From the NCBI GenBank assembly GCA_033026295.1, contig CM065189.1:6341203-6405202 (forward strand): DNA of 64,000 bases. Direction: 5' to 3'. Shown here piece after piece: positions 37,271-50,894 of the stretch. The notes beneath the pieces are model-generated. The model made no database searches and was not told the origin of the DNA. It saw only the letters and a list, made by a program, of their open reading frames with translations. Source of the DNA: Channa striata. Taxonomy: Eukaryota; Chordata; Actinopteri; Anabantiformes; Channidae. Position 1 is the stretch's first letter, and each line of letters starts with the position of its first letter. Made by a program: the position numbers and the translations under genes.

Positions 37271-38414
37271 AACCTAATAACCTCCCAGTAACCACGTCAC
37301 ACCAAAGCACAAATCATCTCGCACATGGATTCTCTTTTCTTTGAGGATTTCACATATGCTTTGTGCTGCAGTTTTCCAGATTGTCTTACCTGTGACAGAT
37401 ACTCTCCAGCCTGAGAGAACCTAATTTGATGCTCCCGTGTACCCAGCCTGTTATCCCAGGACCTTTGTCTCTACCTGCCCTCTGGAACATTAAGTCCGTC
37501 TGTTCTCCCCTTTCTCAAACTCTCTGCTGGAGTTGGATATGGATGTTGTCTTCACCTTGCACTGCTATGTCTGCATGTGGCCTGTATTTATATTTGTATT
37601 TCTGGATAGTGGATTCCAGAGTTGAGTGTTATGCAGTGAAATCTTCTGCTTTGGATTTTGATATTATTGTAAGATTGGACCTGCTGTTATCTCCTTCGCC
37701 TTGTCAGCTTTTCTCAAGTTTCTATCAACACATTGCAACCGCTCAGCAGGAGACTCCTGTGCCCAATCAGCTCACCTGTTGTGGCAGCAAACACCACCAG
37801 TCAGTCCCCACAGAAGCTTCACTAACCCTCAGTGGAACATCTACAGCCCCAGGCAACTCTGCCACCTACTGAGCACCTAGTTCCGCCTCTATTCACTCAC
37901 CATTCTCTGCCTCGTCTCAGGAGAACTTCCCTGTCGATCTCCTGCTCTGGTAGAAAAGAAACCCTCTCCCTGTCTCTACTCACCACATGCACAATCTCAT
38001 CTTTTGTTTCAATAAACGATTCAAACTTACCTGCATTTGGAAATTTGGTGGAAACCCACCTCTGTCGTGGTCACGTCATATAATAAAACCCAAAACATTT
38101 CAAGGCTCCTCCAGATTTAAATTCCTAGCTGGGTAAAGTCTCTTATCATTGCAGTCTACATAGAAATGTATTTTGCACCACGGGAGATTTTTTTATGGCC
38201 AATAGGGACATTTGGCTGAGGGGCTGAGAGACATCATGTCCAGCTTGTGTACGAAGCATAATTAGTAAAGTCAGCACATGTGAGGTTAAAGTGTAACAAA
38301 CTGTAATCCGAAATTATGTGTATTGTTGTGGACTACATAGTGTCTGATAATTGGATGTGCAGGTGACAGGCAAGTAAAGACACAAGTCAGTGTCCTATTG
38401 TTGCGTCTGCATAT

Positions 38415-38465
38415 TCATCCAAAGTACAATCTTTCTCTAACCTAAACACCATAACACTGGATTTG
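38415..38465 (+). repeat. Short dispersed block (CTTTCTCTAACCT family)
   Basis: ACAATCTTTCTCTAACCTAAACACCATAACACTGG resembles the start of the block at 63920-63990. Only about 45 bases are recognisable. Confidence 0.4.
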
Positions 38466-41400
38466 TGTGTGTACTAGCACTAGCATGTGGAACAGCTCCC
38501 TAGTGGCCCATATCTACGATAAACTAACATTTACGACTCTATCGTCACAATGGAGGCAGACCTACAGAAATTACAGCTTCACCTGTATGTAGCGTGTTTA
38601 CTCGCCATATTAGTTTTAGGCACAAGAACATGTGGGAATTCCCGATCATACTGGGTTTGGACTGTAAAACGTCCAGTCCTTCCCGATCGGTCTTTATGTG
38701 TGTTACTGCCAGTTTCCTCAGACTTCAGGCGTGTGCTTCTTTCATACTTTCATAAGACACTAGAAATCTTTGATGTGGTGGAAAAGTCTAACAATTTTCG
38801 CTCATCTTCTGGCTTAACTGGACGAGAGGTTTAAACTATTTTTACTCAACGTGAATCAATAAATACATTGAGGAACAAATAATAATATTTATTGGTGTAA
38901 TCAATTGCATGTTTAATTAGTCCTTAATTTTACCTTTACCAGTAAATTGACATTCCGCCGGGCTGGAGCTAACCCAGTTTCATATTTTCTTTACACCTGC
39001 GTGGAGACTGTTGGTGTTGGCTGCTTCTACACATCATTCCCTCAAATGTATTTATTCCATGACATTGAGATGGCTTAATGATGACTTGTCTGTAGAGTTA
39101 CTGAGTAAAATGAACAACATAAAATGAATCGCTAACGTTTTGAACCCGTTTTAGGTGCTGAGGCAAACAGGGAAACAGTGAATGTGTGCATCACTAAATG
39201 CATGAAACCTCGTAACAGATGAGGGTGGAAAACAAACTTTTGATTTATATCTGCCATAACTCCTTTAGATTGATGCTCATCATACACACACTGTGTATGC
39301 AAAATCCAATTTTAAATCATTTCCTCCTTTTCTATCAGCACAGAAGTCACTCGCTGGGGATGAACAACTTGCGAAAACAGGAACACCAGCTGTTTCTCTG
39401 GTGGAGACTTGGTAAGGTAGGAGTGATAAAAGCTAGACAGAAGTGTCAGAAGTCTGAGCACGCTCGAAAAGTCTTTTGTTCGATTGCCTGCTCATTTGCC
39501 GGCGTGCATCCTGTTGCCGCAGTGCAGGGGTAAATACATGTTTTGTTGCCACCCACCCCCCCCCAAAAAAAAGAAGGAGGAGGAGGAGGGATCGGGGAAG
39601 GTGAGTGGGAGCTATCCTTCACAACTGTGCTGTGCCTTTATCTGGTAGCTTTCTTCTTTCTGATAAGCAGCTCCAGAGCCAATCATGTGGAACTTATAAC
39701 TCAGACATGTGAAAGTGAAGTTTTACTGAGGTAAAGAAGCAGAAGGAGGGAAAATGCATAATAAACTTTCCTCCAAGCGTCACAAAACTTTCTTCCTGTG
39801 CTGCACATATTCAGCAATCATGGCAGGTTCTCTTAGCGTTTGGCAGCAACCCGTCCATAACCTCCACAGATCTGAGCCCGTGACCTGAGCGCTGAGAAAA
39901 ATGTTCAACTCTCTCCTGAGTTCTTCTCTTTTCTCTTCTTCTGTTTCACATCGTCAAACATCACCTGACAAACATTTTATAAGCTAATTGTATGGAATAT
40001 CTAAATCACCATTGTGAAAAACTCATCTCCTCTGAACATGATGGCAAATTCAGGTTTCACCTTAGACTAGAATATCCCGAACCTTTATTATATGCTTATC
40101 ATAATTGAGTTTTAACTCACAGACTGATGCCTTCTTCAGGATTCCCCGGTAGATAGTAGAATTCACATTTCTCATAATGAAAGCAAGTTGCCTTGACACA
40201 CCAAACATCACCACAGTATCACGCTCTCAATATGCTTATATTCAATATAGCTGATATTTTCATAAATCAGTCCAGAACTTATTTGGTACTGTAAAGAGGA
40301 GGTGAGTCATTTTGCTGTTCATTTTAATCCCCTCACATTTGTAACTTTTTAGTTTGTTCTGGCCGCCTCATTATTTTCTTCTTTAAAGATTAAAACAGTT
40401 TAGCATTAGATAGACATAAAAATGATTCCAGGAGGGCATTGAATACTCTATTCTTTTACTGAACTTATAACTATAAGCGGACAGCTGGTATGGGCAAAAA
40501 CAAAACGTCTGCGTAGCTTTAGCAGCACCCGTGCCACCAGCTACATCACCAGCCACCACAGTCCAGCACGGCGCTGGGGGGCGGCTGTTGTCGGAACGCT
40601 GTCCTTCCTGTGGAAATACTTGTGTCATTTTCGATAAGCAGTGGGGTCAGAGCTCTCAGGCTAACCCGCCGCTGTCCGCCAACATCGGCTGCTTTGTCAA
40701 ACGTTTGAAAGCTTTCACATGCTGCCCTGTGTGCCGTGTGAATGCTTCAGAGGGACAGGTTTATGAGTGGACGTAAAAGCGATGATGTGGGGGCTTACAA
40801 ATCCAATAACTTTTAAGCACTAACAAATATCAGTTTGAAATGAATCAGCGCAACGTCTGGTTGGCTGATGAGACTGCAATTACTACAAAACAAACCGGAG
40901 CCGCGTGATAGCAGGATGCCCTTGAATTGCAGTAGTGTGAAATTCCACGTTGCCTTGAGCCTAAAGCCTCCACCATTTACTGCTATGACAGAAAGCAAAT
41001 GAGTGCATGCTTCAGGATATGAGCGAAAAGCCCGAGAGTGGGTAATTAAAAAAAGGTAAGAATTTAAGCACTGTGTGAAAGGATCAGAGTAAATGGCCTC
41101 TTTAATGACAGCGAGGGTGATTTATGCCTTAAACCCGAGGTAGGGCACAAAGGGGAAAACAAAAAGGTTGCAGTAAGTCATGTGAAATGTGTTTCTCATA
41201 GCGTGCATGTATTACACTGTACGCTTTCTGAGGCTCCCTATAGCTCAGTGCTGTCACACTTTAATCACCATGAAATGTATGATATGCACAGTCATGCTTG
41301 TATGTGATGGCTGCAGATTGAAAGTTGCGTATGAATAATCCAATCATACTGCTTGTGACTCGACTGCACGCTGGACACTGTAACTGCATGTGTTGTATGG

Positions 41401-43184
41401 TAACATGACCAGCACCGGTCAACACCAACATTAACACGACTCCATGGTAAAGATATGAAGCTGGTTCAGATTTTGGCCTTTTACCACTTGGAAATATTTG
41501 TAAAATGTTTTGTTTTGGCTACTTTTTGAAAGACAACAATATATATCATGAGTTTATTTTAAGTCTATGCTGTGGACTTCAGACAAAAATTCCAAAGTAC
41601 AAAAGTGACAAACACAAAACTCTTCTTTCACATAACTGTAATGACTTGGCCCCACTGTTCCATGTCCACGTGCTCATAAAAATAACGGAGCTGTTTCACA
41701 GTGAGGATAAAAACAGGAGGAAGTCAAAAATAATCATCAACCGTCGACACATATTAAACATGTCTAAGTAAAATAAACAATACCAGCGGTTTAAATAGTA
41801 AATGAGTAAAGTGAGAGTCCTAGTGTGTAAACCAGGCATTACTCTAATTAATAATTAGAAATAAACAAAATCATGGAATCAACACCTGCTGCTAAATACA
41901 CTTCATTAAGTTTTGCAAGAAATAATTACACAAAATGAATCTGCAATTATGTGTACAGTGTTTAGGGACTTGTTAGTCTTAAAGCAAAGATGGTTTTTAA
42001 CATTTCTACTAATTAGTTTATTATTTAAAAAGTAATAATACTGTGTTCACCTTTGTATTTATTAAGATCATAAGCAGCAACATCACACACACACACACAC
42101 CTATACAAAATACAACAAGAATTCCCACAAAGTACCACATTGTGAAGAGAGGTCCCTACAGACACTTCTGCCAAGGTGGGTCCTGAATTTCCCATTTGCA
42201 TCTGTTTTCTCTCTCTGATAAATCTGTCAAACCGTGAGAGGCAGCATTCAGCTTTTTAAAAAATATTTAAAAATAAAATTTGTTTTATTTTACTGTAGTT
42301 TTAGCTAGTTTTTTAGGTGACCACGTATCTGTTCCTGTTTGTCTTTGTGGTTCATGCACGTCATTTTTAAACCCAGACAAGTGTTTGCGGCAAAACCCAA
42401 ACAAAAATGTAAAAGAGCCTAAAGCCCCTAAAAATCTTTGAGGAACTGCCCATTCAGGTGTTAATTCCTTGTGGGTTCCTGAACATGAGTGACACCTTTC
42501 ACATCACACGTATTAATTAGATTTATTAATACTAAAAAAAGCATTAGTTCAGCTTTAATGAAGATTGATTAATGCCCGATTGTTCTCTATTATCCATTTT
42601 ACTCTTCTGGTATCCGTCCACCTTTTGAGAGCTTACAGTAGCTGTATCAATCTAAACCTCTCATGAGCAATTTTAGAGAAGTGCTTTTGAAAAGTTCTAG
42701 GGAGTCCAGGCTGCCGAGGTTTTGAAGGAAATACCAAGTCCAATTGCAAAAGGTCACAGACATCAGGTGGGTCTCTCTAAGAGAGCCGGGCCCTTATTAT
42801 AGGCACTGACCTGTGAAATATCACATAGCCTGTGAGCATGCTCAGCAAAATGATGCAATTTGAGAGGATGTCACTTCTCACCCCCAGCTGACCCCATCCT
42901 GGCACAGTGGGAGTGGAAGAGGCAGCGGCGAGGTAGCGATAATACAGAGCTACTTCCTCGTCCTCTCTCTTTCAGTCTGATAGACTCCTGCATTTAGGCC
43001 AAAGGGAACACCTCCAACGGCCGGACCCTCGCAATAAAGCGATGTTTCCCAATGCTCACCATTCCATGGACAATTCAAAAAACAAATAGCAAATAAACAA
43101 AACGTAAGTCTCAAAGATTTAATATGCGTCTCTAATTATTTCTGATTTCATCAAATTTGATTTTAAAAATATCACCTTAGATCA

Positions 43185-43345
43185 GATGACATCTTCTGGA
43201 GGAGTTTTTAGTTAAGATGATGTCATCTGTGATTACTACAGGAGCAAACCGACCACCAGTAAAATCTTTGTTGCGTGAAATGACAGAGTCTATTTTTTAT
43301 TACACAACACCCCGCCTCCCCCCCATGACATCATCTGGACTTGTT
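43185..43345. repeat. TGACATCWTCTGGAGGAG-type dispersed motif, pair 2
   Basis: ATGACATCTTCTGGAGGAGTTTTTA (about 43196), an inverted ATGATGTCATCTG (about 43218) and ATGACATCATCTGGAC (43325) share the core seen at 31105-31250. The copies lie in both orientations over about 150 bases. Confidence 0.5.
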
Positions 43346-45840
43346 TTTGCAGTTCATATTTTTTCACTCTGAAGCAGATGGATATTTTAATTCACGGAAG
43401 GCAGAGAGCAGAATAATGCCAGTCTAATCTTGGTTCTATTCAATGTAGAACAATATGAAGCATGTTGAAAATGTTGCCCTTTAACCTGACAGCAATTCAA
43501 TACAAATTCCAACAGTGTTCACCAATAATTTTTAAAGACCACTTCCGACAGGTGTGGCGTTTTTCTCCAGGATGCCCAAGTCCTCTCCGTCTGTATCTCT
43601 ATACCTCCAACAGTTGTGAGAAATCATCTTCAAAGTAATCATCTTTGTTTCAGTAAACACCGCGTCCCTCAGCGTGCCGGTGCATATACGCTCCATAGGA
43701 AAAATGAATACATTTTGAAATACAAGGCTCTGAATTTATTGTTTTTGCCCACAATATATTGCACATGATAAATGCTTGTGGTTCTGATGGAAGATCATGA
43801 CTTTTACAGGCCATGTAGGACGTAGGACTAGCACTCAAAATCCTTGTAGTGTATGTACAACACTGATGAGGTTTCCCTTTAACTACTTGATGTGATCTGG
43901 ATTGCTAATTATTTTCTAAATGAAAAAAAAAATCTCAACCAGTTGTCTGTTGCCTAATTCTTCATAATCACTGTCATTTTCAGTGACACTAATTTCAGAC
44001 AGTTATCCACATAATGAATATTTCTTCATACCAAACATCATTACAACTGTAATCAGCATGTTAATAGGAGACAAAGAAGAGTGAAGAAAATCCTTTTTTT
44101 TTATCAGATCAGCGTTAATTTGCTGTGGGCGAGAATAAGCTCAATTAAATCAAAATAATTGGGCTCAAACGCCTGATCATTTGGGGTGAAAATTTGCCTT
44201 AATCAAATGGGACTGAAACTACAGCAATGTTCCCCAGAGGATTAAAAAAAAAAAGTCTTTGTGTGTACTTTGTGTTTATTGGTGCTATGTTGGTATCATT
44301 TAAAGGTCCGTTGGGAAAGACTTGTTCATTTTCACAGATATCGACTGGACTATCTCAGACCACAGAGATGAGATAACAATTGTTAAACAGAGAGGAGTTT
44401 CCATAGCGTCTAGTGCACAGGAAGTGAGGCGGTTCAAAGTAGCAGAACATTACATCAAAAGCGTTGCATTGTAAAAGTGCCTCCCTATGGCAAGAGCTCT
44501 TAAAATCGCATGGTGATGTATTTCAAATGTGCAATAAGAAGGATCTGGACAGTGACACTATTTATGAGCTGAAGCAAAGCCCGTGAGCCAGTCCTCCGAC
44601 AGACTCGTATCCACTACTTGTCTAAGTTTCAGAGCTGCAGGATGTGACTGACACCGAGTAACGACACTTACATGTCATTTGGGTTTGTCTGTCCTATCAG
44701 ACTCTGTGTGCGGAGCTTGTTAACTCCCTCCGTCAATCCCCATGATGCTAATGGGAGGAGATGAGAGGATGGTTCATTTAACTACTGCTTGGCTTCTTAT
44801 CGGGGGGGAAACCTTCAAAATGATAGAAAAAGTGGCTCAAACTATGTCAAGCTGCCAAAACCATTTTTGCCCATCCAGTCAAATCAGTGTCAGCTGAGCC
44901 GAAAGTCGCCCGGTCTAACACTGTTCACGTAACGTGCTCTTCTGGTTCAGGTGTAGTCAGTGTGCTAAAGCAAGGCCAGGACGCGATGCGGCTTCAATGT
45001 TTAAGGTTTTAGTAAAAGACAAAAAGAAAAAGTCACCAGGGTTTAGCATCAGTCTGTATGTACAAAGGCGTAGAATGGTCTCAAACGTGGTGTTCAAAAG
45101 TTAATAGCTCCTCAGGTTTTTTATGTAAAAACACAATAAAAATCATCAATCACTGTTCTTGGTAATAGGCAAATTTAAACCTCCGATGAAAAACAATACG
45201 TGACTTTTTTCACGGTGCCACTATATAAACGAGAAACGAAGCCACGAATAAAACAAGGGGGTCACACAGCTTCCACGGGCTTTAGGAGGGGAAGCTGCAG
45301 CCAGGTGCCGCTAATCATCAGCCCCTGATTAACTGATCATCAGCAGGTCTGCAGGCCTTTATTAATGCAGAGGTTTTGGGAGAGCATTCAGGTGTGCGTT
45401 AAAATAATAATAACATAAGCATGGGTCTTAAAGAAGCAACTGTGGCTGTACATTGATCTGTGAATAGATATGAAAAATGAAATTGTGTTTTACAACGACA
45501 GAGATTCTAAACAATTGGGAAACATTCAAGACAGTTTTCAGTCTTCCCAGGAGGGAGTGTCTTCGCATATTTTCCCAAGGTCAGAGCATCTAATGCTCTG
45601 AGAAACACACACACACGAAAAAATCTGTGTATAGGCTCTGAGCTACATCTCAGCCTCGCTGAGCACGACAGCACAATTAAAAAAAGACTAAAGCGCAGTT
45701 TGTTAGGAAAGAGCTGCCAGGAGAATTTGATTTGTCCTTGTTTTCCAGCCACAGGAAAGAAGCAAATGTAATGTTGTTGTAAAATTTACCAAATGACAAA
45801 AAAATAAAAAGTGCTGTAGTCGTGTGCACCGTTGTAAGAT

Positions 45841-47514
45841 TTGGTATCGATGCGATACAGAGTAAATACAGGGCCAGTGTCGCTGATACTGATGCTTTTT
45901 AATGATTAAGGTGGACGCATCATCAAGTTACTAAATCTGAATAATTATACCAACGATCCTCTTCCTCTCTATTCTTTTGCTCCATCTTCCGCTGAGACAC
46001 AGAACGGTTCAACATGAAAACACAAGAAGGTGTGTGTGTGTGTGTGTGTGTGTGTTGTGCTCTGCGCCGGTGTTTCAAATTTACCTGTGACCATGTTAGC
46101 TGGTGACCGACTTCCGAAAGCGCTGGTTTTTGCTCGTAGTTACGGCAGCTGTTCAAAGCAGGAAGACAACACATTAGCCGCCCTCGTGACGGTCAACACC
46201 CAGACGCAGTTTGCACCAGGCACGTAAATACGGAAGCTGTTGGACGAAAGGCCTCTGCATGTGTGTTGCCTTGGTTTGTTTTTAATAAAACGTTAAATCG
46301 TTACTATTTTGTCATTGGGCCTTTGTTTGCCTAAACGTGTAATAAGTTATTTAGTCGGACTTTGAACATAAAAAATTCTACTGGACTCGACCATCTCACA
46401 TCGGGAAAAAATGAAGTAAAGTCAACTGGCAACACCACTACACCATCATTGTCTGACACTTGTCGTCACAATTTTGGACACCTTCACCTTTGGCCAGCTG
46501 TTTCTCTTGCACTGCAACAGCCAGATCCACTTGTGACCACAGTGTCTGTGTCATTACTGGTTTTTTAACTACATCACAGTTGTCTCTCTTCATTTAATCA
46601 CTATGTCATAAATAAACCCTCTTAAAAGTCTGGAAGCTGTTTGATCAACTTCACTCCAGGCCTAAAGTAAATTGGCATCTCCAGAAAGTGACACACCTCT
46701 TAACAAAAAGCACACAGCAAACTAGTTAACAGGACAAGTCAACAAGGAATTTTATTCATGCAAAACAAATCCATCATCTTATAATCTATCTTGAATAAAA
46801 GTAAAAAATAAATACACAAATAAAAAAAAAAACAAAATAAGAGATTATCGAGGGTAAATCAGATTTCGTATTCCTGTTGCTGTCTGGCAGGATGGGCACA
46901 GAAAAGTCGTCTTTGTATTTGGTTTTCCCACACAAAGCCAGTGAAACCAGAATCAACAGGGTTTGCATTCAATTTAAAAAAAAAATGCAAAATAAAACAT
47001 AGTTTACTTTTTAGTAATGAACAACACAATGCAATTGAGACTTCTGAACTCTTCTGACTTCTGACTTCTTTCTCCACAGGAAACGGCACAGTTGCATTAG
47101 GCCGTCTAAAGAGAATAGAGCTTAGCAAAAAAAATAAAAAATGTTTTGATGTGGTTGACATGGAAAAATTAATAAAGCCTACCAGATTCCGCCATTAGTT
47201 TTGTGGCCATCTCCATGCATATTGATTGGATGTTCTCTTGATCTATGGAGAAGTCAACTAGTTTGCTGTGTGCTAAAAGAACAATTACATGCAAGTTTGT
47301 TGGTAATGAAACGAACAACAGACAAACTGGCATGTGCTAATGTGTCCGAGCAACAACCGACGCTCTCCGAAGTCGGTCACCAGCTAATGTGGTCACGGGT
47401 CAATTTGAAACACCGGCCCTTACAGACAGACAGACTGGCCGTCTCTTTAATGAAACCAATGCGTACGGGAGACGAACTGAATCTAAAGCAACAAAATTGA
47501 TGAATATCGATACC
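45841..47514. mobile_element. Inverted-repeat element, about 1.7 kb, probably a DNA-transposon derivative
   Basis: A block at 46064-46136 recurs as its reverse complement at 47347-47417. By hand alignment about 63 of 73 positions agree, and the middle GTTAGCTGGTGACCGACTTC is nearly identical. The outer edges also match in inverted sense: GGTATCGAT at 45843-45851 and ATCGATACC at 47506-47514. The two blocks, read inward to outward, each encode LSEVGHQL(T/M)WS(Q/R)VNLKH. Between them are about 1.2 kb of AT-rich sequence and no recognisable transposase. It could be one foldback-type transposon with decayed arms or two oppositely oriented copies of the same element. Family unknown; ends of this look are often hAT-like. 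Confidence 0.6.
46030..46055. repeat. (GT)13 microsatellite
   Basis: Uninterrupted GT dinucleotides inside the left part of the inverted-repeat element. Confidence 0.97.
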
Positions 47515-48204
47515 ATATTTACTTTGATTGATTGACATAATCATTTCCTGTATGATTATTTATTCCAATTTATTACAAAGGTGGATTACCAAGCTTCTAA
47601 ATCATGTGGGATATTTTAGGCATAACTTGCTTTTGATCTTACATCCTTATTTTATTTTTTTCTTCTCTTACTTTTGAATAAAACATTTGTCTGATCACTA
47701 CCCTTCTAGTGCACAACATGGGTCTAAAATGACACATATCCATTTTCTGTTAGTTCATGTATGGTGATGACTGCTACATTTTTATATTTTGTTTAGCACA
47801 AATCATAATTTTTAGTTTTCTTTTCTGACTTTATCAACAAGCACTGCGTTTTTCTACATCCTGTTTATGCACATGAATCAGCCTTTGCTATAGCATTTCC
47901 TCAAAACCTGTTTCACACATTGTACAGCTCAGCACAGCTCCTTTTGTACATCTAAAACATGTATTTTTCAACTGTCTATTGCCTTAGAAAATATTTGAGT
48001 TATGAGTGATAACTATTGATATTTGATTAGGCTTAGGTTACCTGAGAGTGAGTACATTACCTGTCCGAGAGTTCAACATAATTAATATTAGTTACCAAGC
48101 TGTTGACCCTCAGAGGCTTCCCCAACTTCAGCACACAGCTCCCTGAATACATGTGGGGTGTCCAACACATGGATGTCAGGTTAACTGGGAACTCTAAAAT
48201 CACC

Positions 48205-48335
48205 CGTGTTTGTGAATGTCTGTCTGTGTGTGTCCCTCTGTGGCCCTGCGATGGACTGGCTTATCCTATCCCAGCTGTCATCGGGCAACAGACCTGTCCA
48301 GGTTGGACAGTTACGGATGATGATGGATGAATTTG
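48205..48335 (+). mobile_element. Dispersed repeat copy with internal inversion
   Basis: Begins TTTGTGAATGTCTGTCTGTG...GTGGCCCTGCGATGGACTGGC like the 7205-7385 family and ends GACCTGTCCAGG...GATGATGGATGA. The middle CCTATCCCAGCTGTCATCGGG (48265-48285) is the reverse complement of the family's CCCAGTGACAGCTGGGA-type block. Confidence 0.65.
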
Positions 48336-48624
48336 AGCTCTAGTAATGCATTTTATTTAGTTTGGTCAGATTTCACCACTTCACATTGTTAAACTACAGA
48401 CACTGTTACGGTCAATAGGCATGTAATCTGTGATCCGATGTACAGCGTGTACATGTGTGACAAGATGACAAACATCTTGGAAAAAAAAAACTCAGCCAGC
48501 ATGAAATAACCTGACTCACTTGCACTGGAAGTGTGTCCACATGTTGTGCATCAAAGGGTTAAAGCAACTGCAACTTGTTCACAAAGCTGTAGCAACACCA
48601 TCGACCAGTACGACAAAACCCGTT

Positions 48625-48995
48625 ACAGCAATTAACTGGCTTCATGTTAGTTTTTAAAATAGATTTTAAGATTATTCTACATGTTCGTTACATCCCATTG
48701 GTCCTAAATACATTTCTGAATTCCTAAATACTCATTAACACCTGGAACGGGTCTACTCACTCTCCCACGTGTTTGCAAAAAGCCAGGAGAAGTAGCTTTT
48801 TACTTTTCAAGCTTCCCATTGTTGGAATTTGTTACCTATAAATTTAAGACAGGCCCAAAGTGTGGACATCTTTAAATCTGTTTTTATGCTAATTTCTGGT
48901 ATAATTTGTTCTCATCCATTTATAATATATTATCGTTCTCAAACCACGTTGAGTTGCCTTGAGTATAAAAAGTCCTTTTATAAATAAATTTGACT
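48625..48995 (+). mobile_element. L2-like LINE, ORF2 C-terminal end and 3' tail
   Basis: Decayed coding blocks in order are QQLNWLHVSFKIDFKIILHV-like (about 48628-48690), a proline/serine-rich centre, and CWNLLPINLRQAQSVDIFKS (about 48828-48885). The last corresponds to the WNxLPxxLR....TFKSRLK tail of L2-clade LINEs. The 3' end TTGAGTATAAAAAGTCCTTTTATAAATAAATTTGACTTA has the 'GCTATAAATAAA.TTGACTT' form usual for these elements. Internal stops show it is inactive. Strand is opposite to the host gene. Confidence 0.8.
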
Positions 48996-50894
48996 TATTG
49001 TGCGACAATGATGACTCAGTATGTTTTGTTCAATTTTTACTTCTGTGATGATCATCTCTAATAACTAGGCCTTTATTTAGAATTGCAACAATTTTCAGAG
49101 TCATCATTAACACAAAAAATAATAAATAAGAACTGGACTTTTGCCTGCGTGTTGTACAAGAAGAGATTAACATCATCTCATTCCAAAGCTTTCCAGCTCG
49201 GTAATTCAGTAACAAACTGTGAGCACTTCAGCAACTTTAGAAAACTCATCGTGTAAAGCAATGAAAACAACTGCTGCATCGGCTTGTTTTGCAGAAAGTA
49301 CAAGTATAGAATATGTCAAAATTTGTAATAGGAGTGATAGGATGTAAATACAACCTGACTTTGTTGTTGGCATTAATTTGCCCACGTCTGAATACCTGCA
49401 AATGAGAACAGAGCTTGTCATATTTGATCAATTTTGATCCGCAGAGGGACAATCCTCCAGGGACCAGATGAGAGAGGCTAAACAACTTTGAAGAAGAATA
49501 GTTTAGCTGAGTTGATTTATTTTCCACAGCGAATACCTCGCCTCCATTCCTTTTCCCCTCTGCCACGCACATATGAAGGCTCCTTTGAAAAATTATGCAT
49601 CGACTGACTGATCAGCTTTCATTGTTTAAGGTCAGGGTGTTCATTAAAAATGACAGGCTGACTGGGTGATACTTTGAGGTGTTGCCACTGTCTTGACCTT
49701 TGCAAAAAGGCACCATCACGCTTGCCATTTGAGATGTCTTCCTTGTGATTTTTTATTATTTTTTTTTTTGGTGTGTGTTTTTTCTTCTCCCAACGGCTCG
49801 TCTTCAAACCCGATCAGAGCGGGTGATCTCAATTAGCCAGCAAAAGAGAGACAAATGTGGACTGGAGCTGATACGAGACAGCCAGGTTTCCTGGCACTGC
49901 CACAACTGAGCTGATTCAAGAAAGTCAACTTAAGTTCCCTTTTTCCATAATTTATTTTTAACATTCCTGAGTCAAATTCGTCTTAATGAAATACCTAATA
50001 AAGGTAATTACAACTGCTTCTTAGTAACGCACGCCATCCTACATCCGCTTGGATATATATTGGAAACTCCAGCCTGGATGGACAGCTGCTCCCCTTACCG
50101 TGGGTTTGCAGGGGAGTGACGGGGCTGGGAGTGCAGCCAATACCGCTGATCTCCAGAGCACCGTGATGTCCCTGTTGTCACACCATGGCAAAATGACTTC
50201 ACCTGACTTCATCTTCCCTACAGAGTTAAACGGTCACGCCGCATTTAACTCCGATGGCTGTGCCAAGGTTTATGTCGGTCCAATCATCGCGGGATGAGAC
50301 ATCTCGTTGATACAGTTGGCTTACGTGACTTGTGGCACAGTACTCGTAGAACTGTATCTTTGTTAGTGATCAAAAAATTCACCTAAACAACTTTCCCCAT
50401 TCATTTTGCATGTTTGTGCTTCATATAACTTGTTCCATCTCCCTCTTTCTGGAGTCCTGTCCAGTTTTCTAGAAAAAATGTGGCTCCAAACTCAAATGTG
50501 GGGGAATGACAATAGTAAAGCACAGACGGAAGTTCTCTGACAGCGTTCTGTTACTCTGCTATAAGTAGACTGACAGTGACACAGTGCTGGCATTAGTGGC
50601 AGCTCTGTGGTGCTTGGAATGACTCAGCACCAGATCCTGTCTGTCGGGACCTGAGAAGCACTAGTTTATTAATCAGCTGCCTACTACCAGTTGGCTGGTA
50701 TGTCCAACCTCGTTGAAGCAATATAACCTGACACTTTGCAGACACACTCTACCTCCAACCTCCTTATGTACTTCATTTATGTGATTGCCAGTTATGTACA
50801 GTATATATTCAAATTGTGAAGGTGATTACTTTTCATAGCAGAATCCTGAATGCATTCAGGTGTCCCATCGAAAAAACCCTGCTAAATCTGACAA

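Noticed and set aside
45240..45430. Block with CTGATTAACTGATCATCAG as a repeat or binding array
   Set aside because: It looks like a fish interspersed repeat, but there is no second copy in this window to support boundaries.
49959..50297. GC-richer 82-residue frame as a small gene
   Set aside because: No recognisable domain, no start context or splice evidence; composition alone is not enough.
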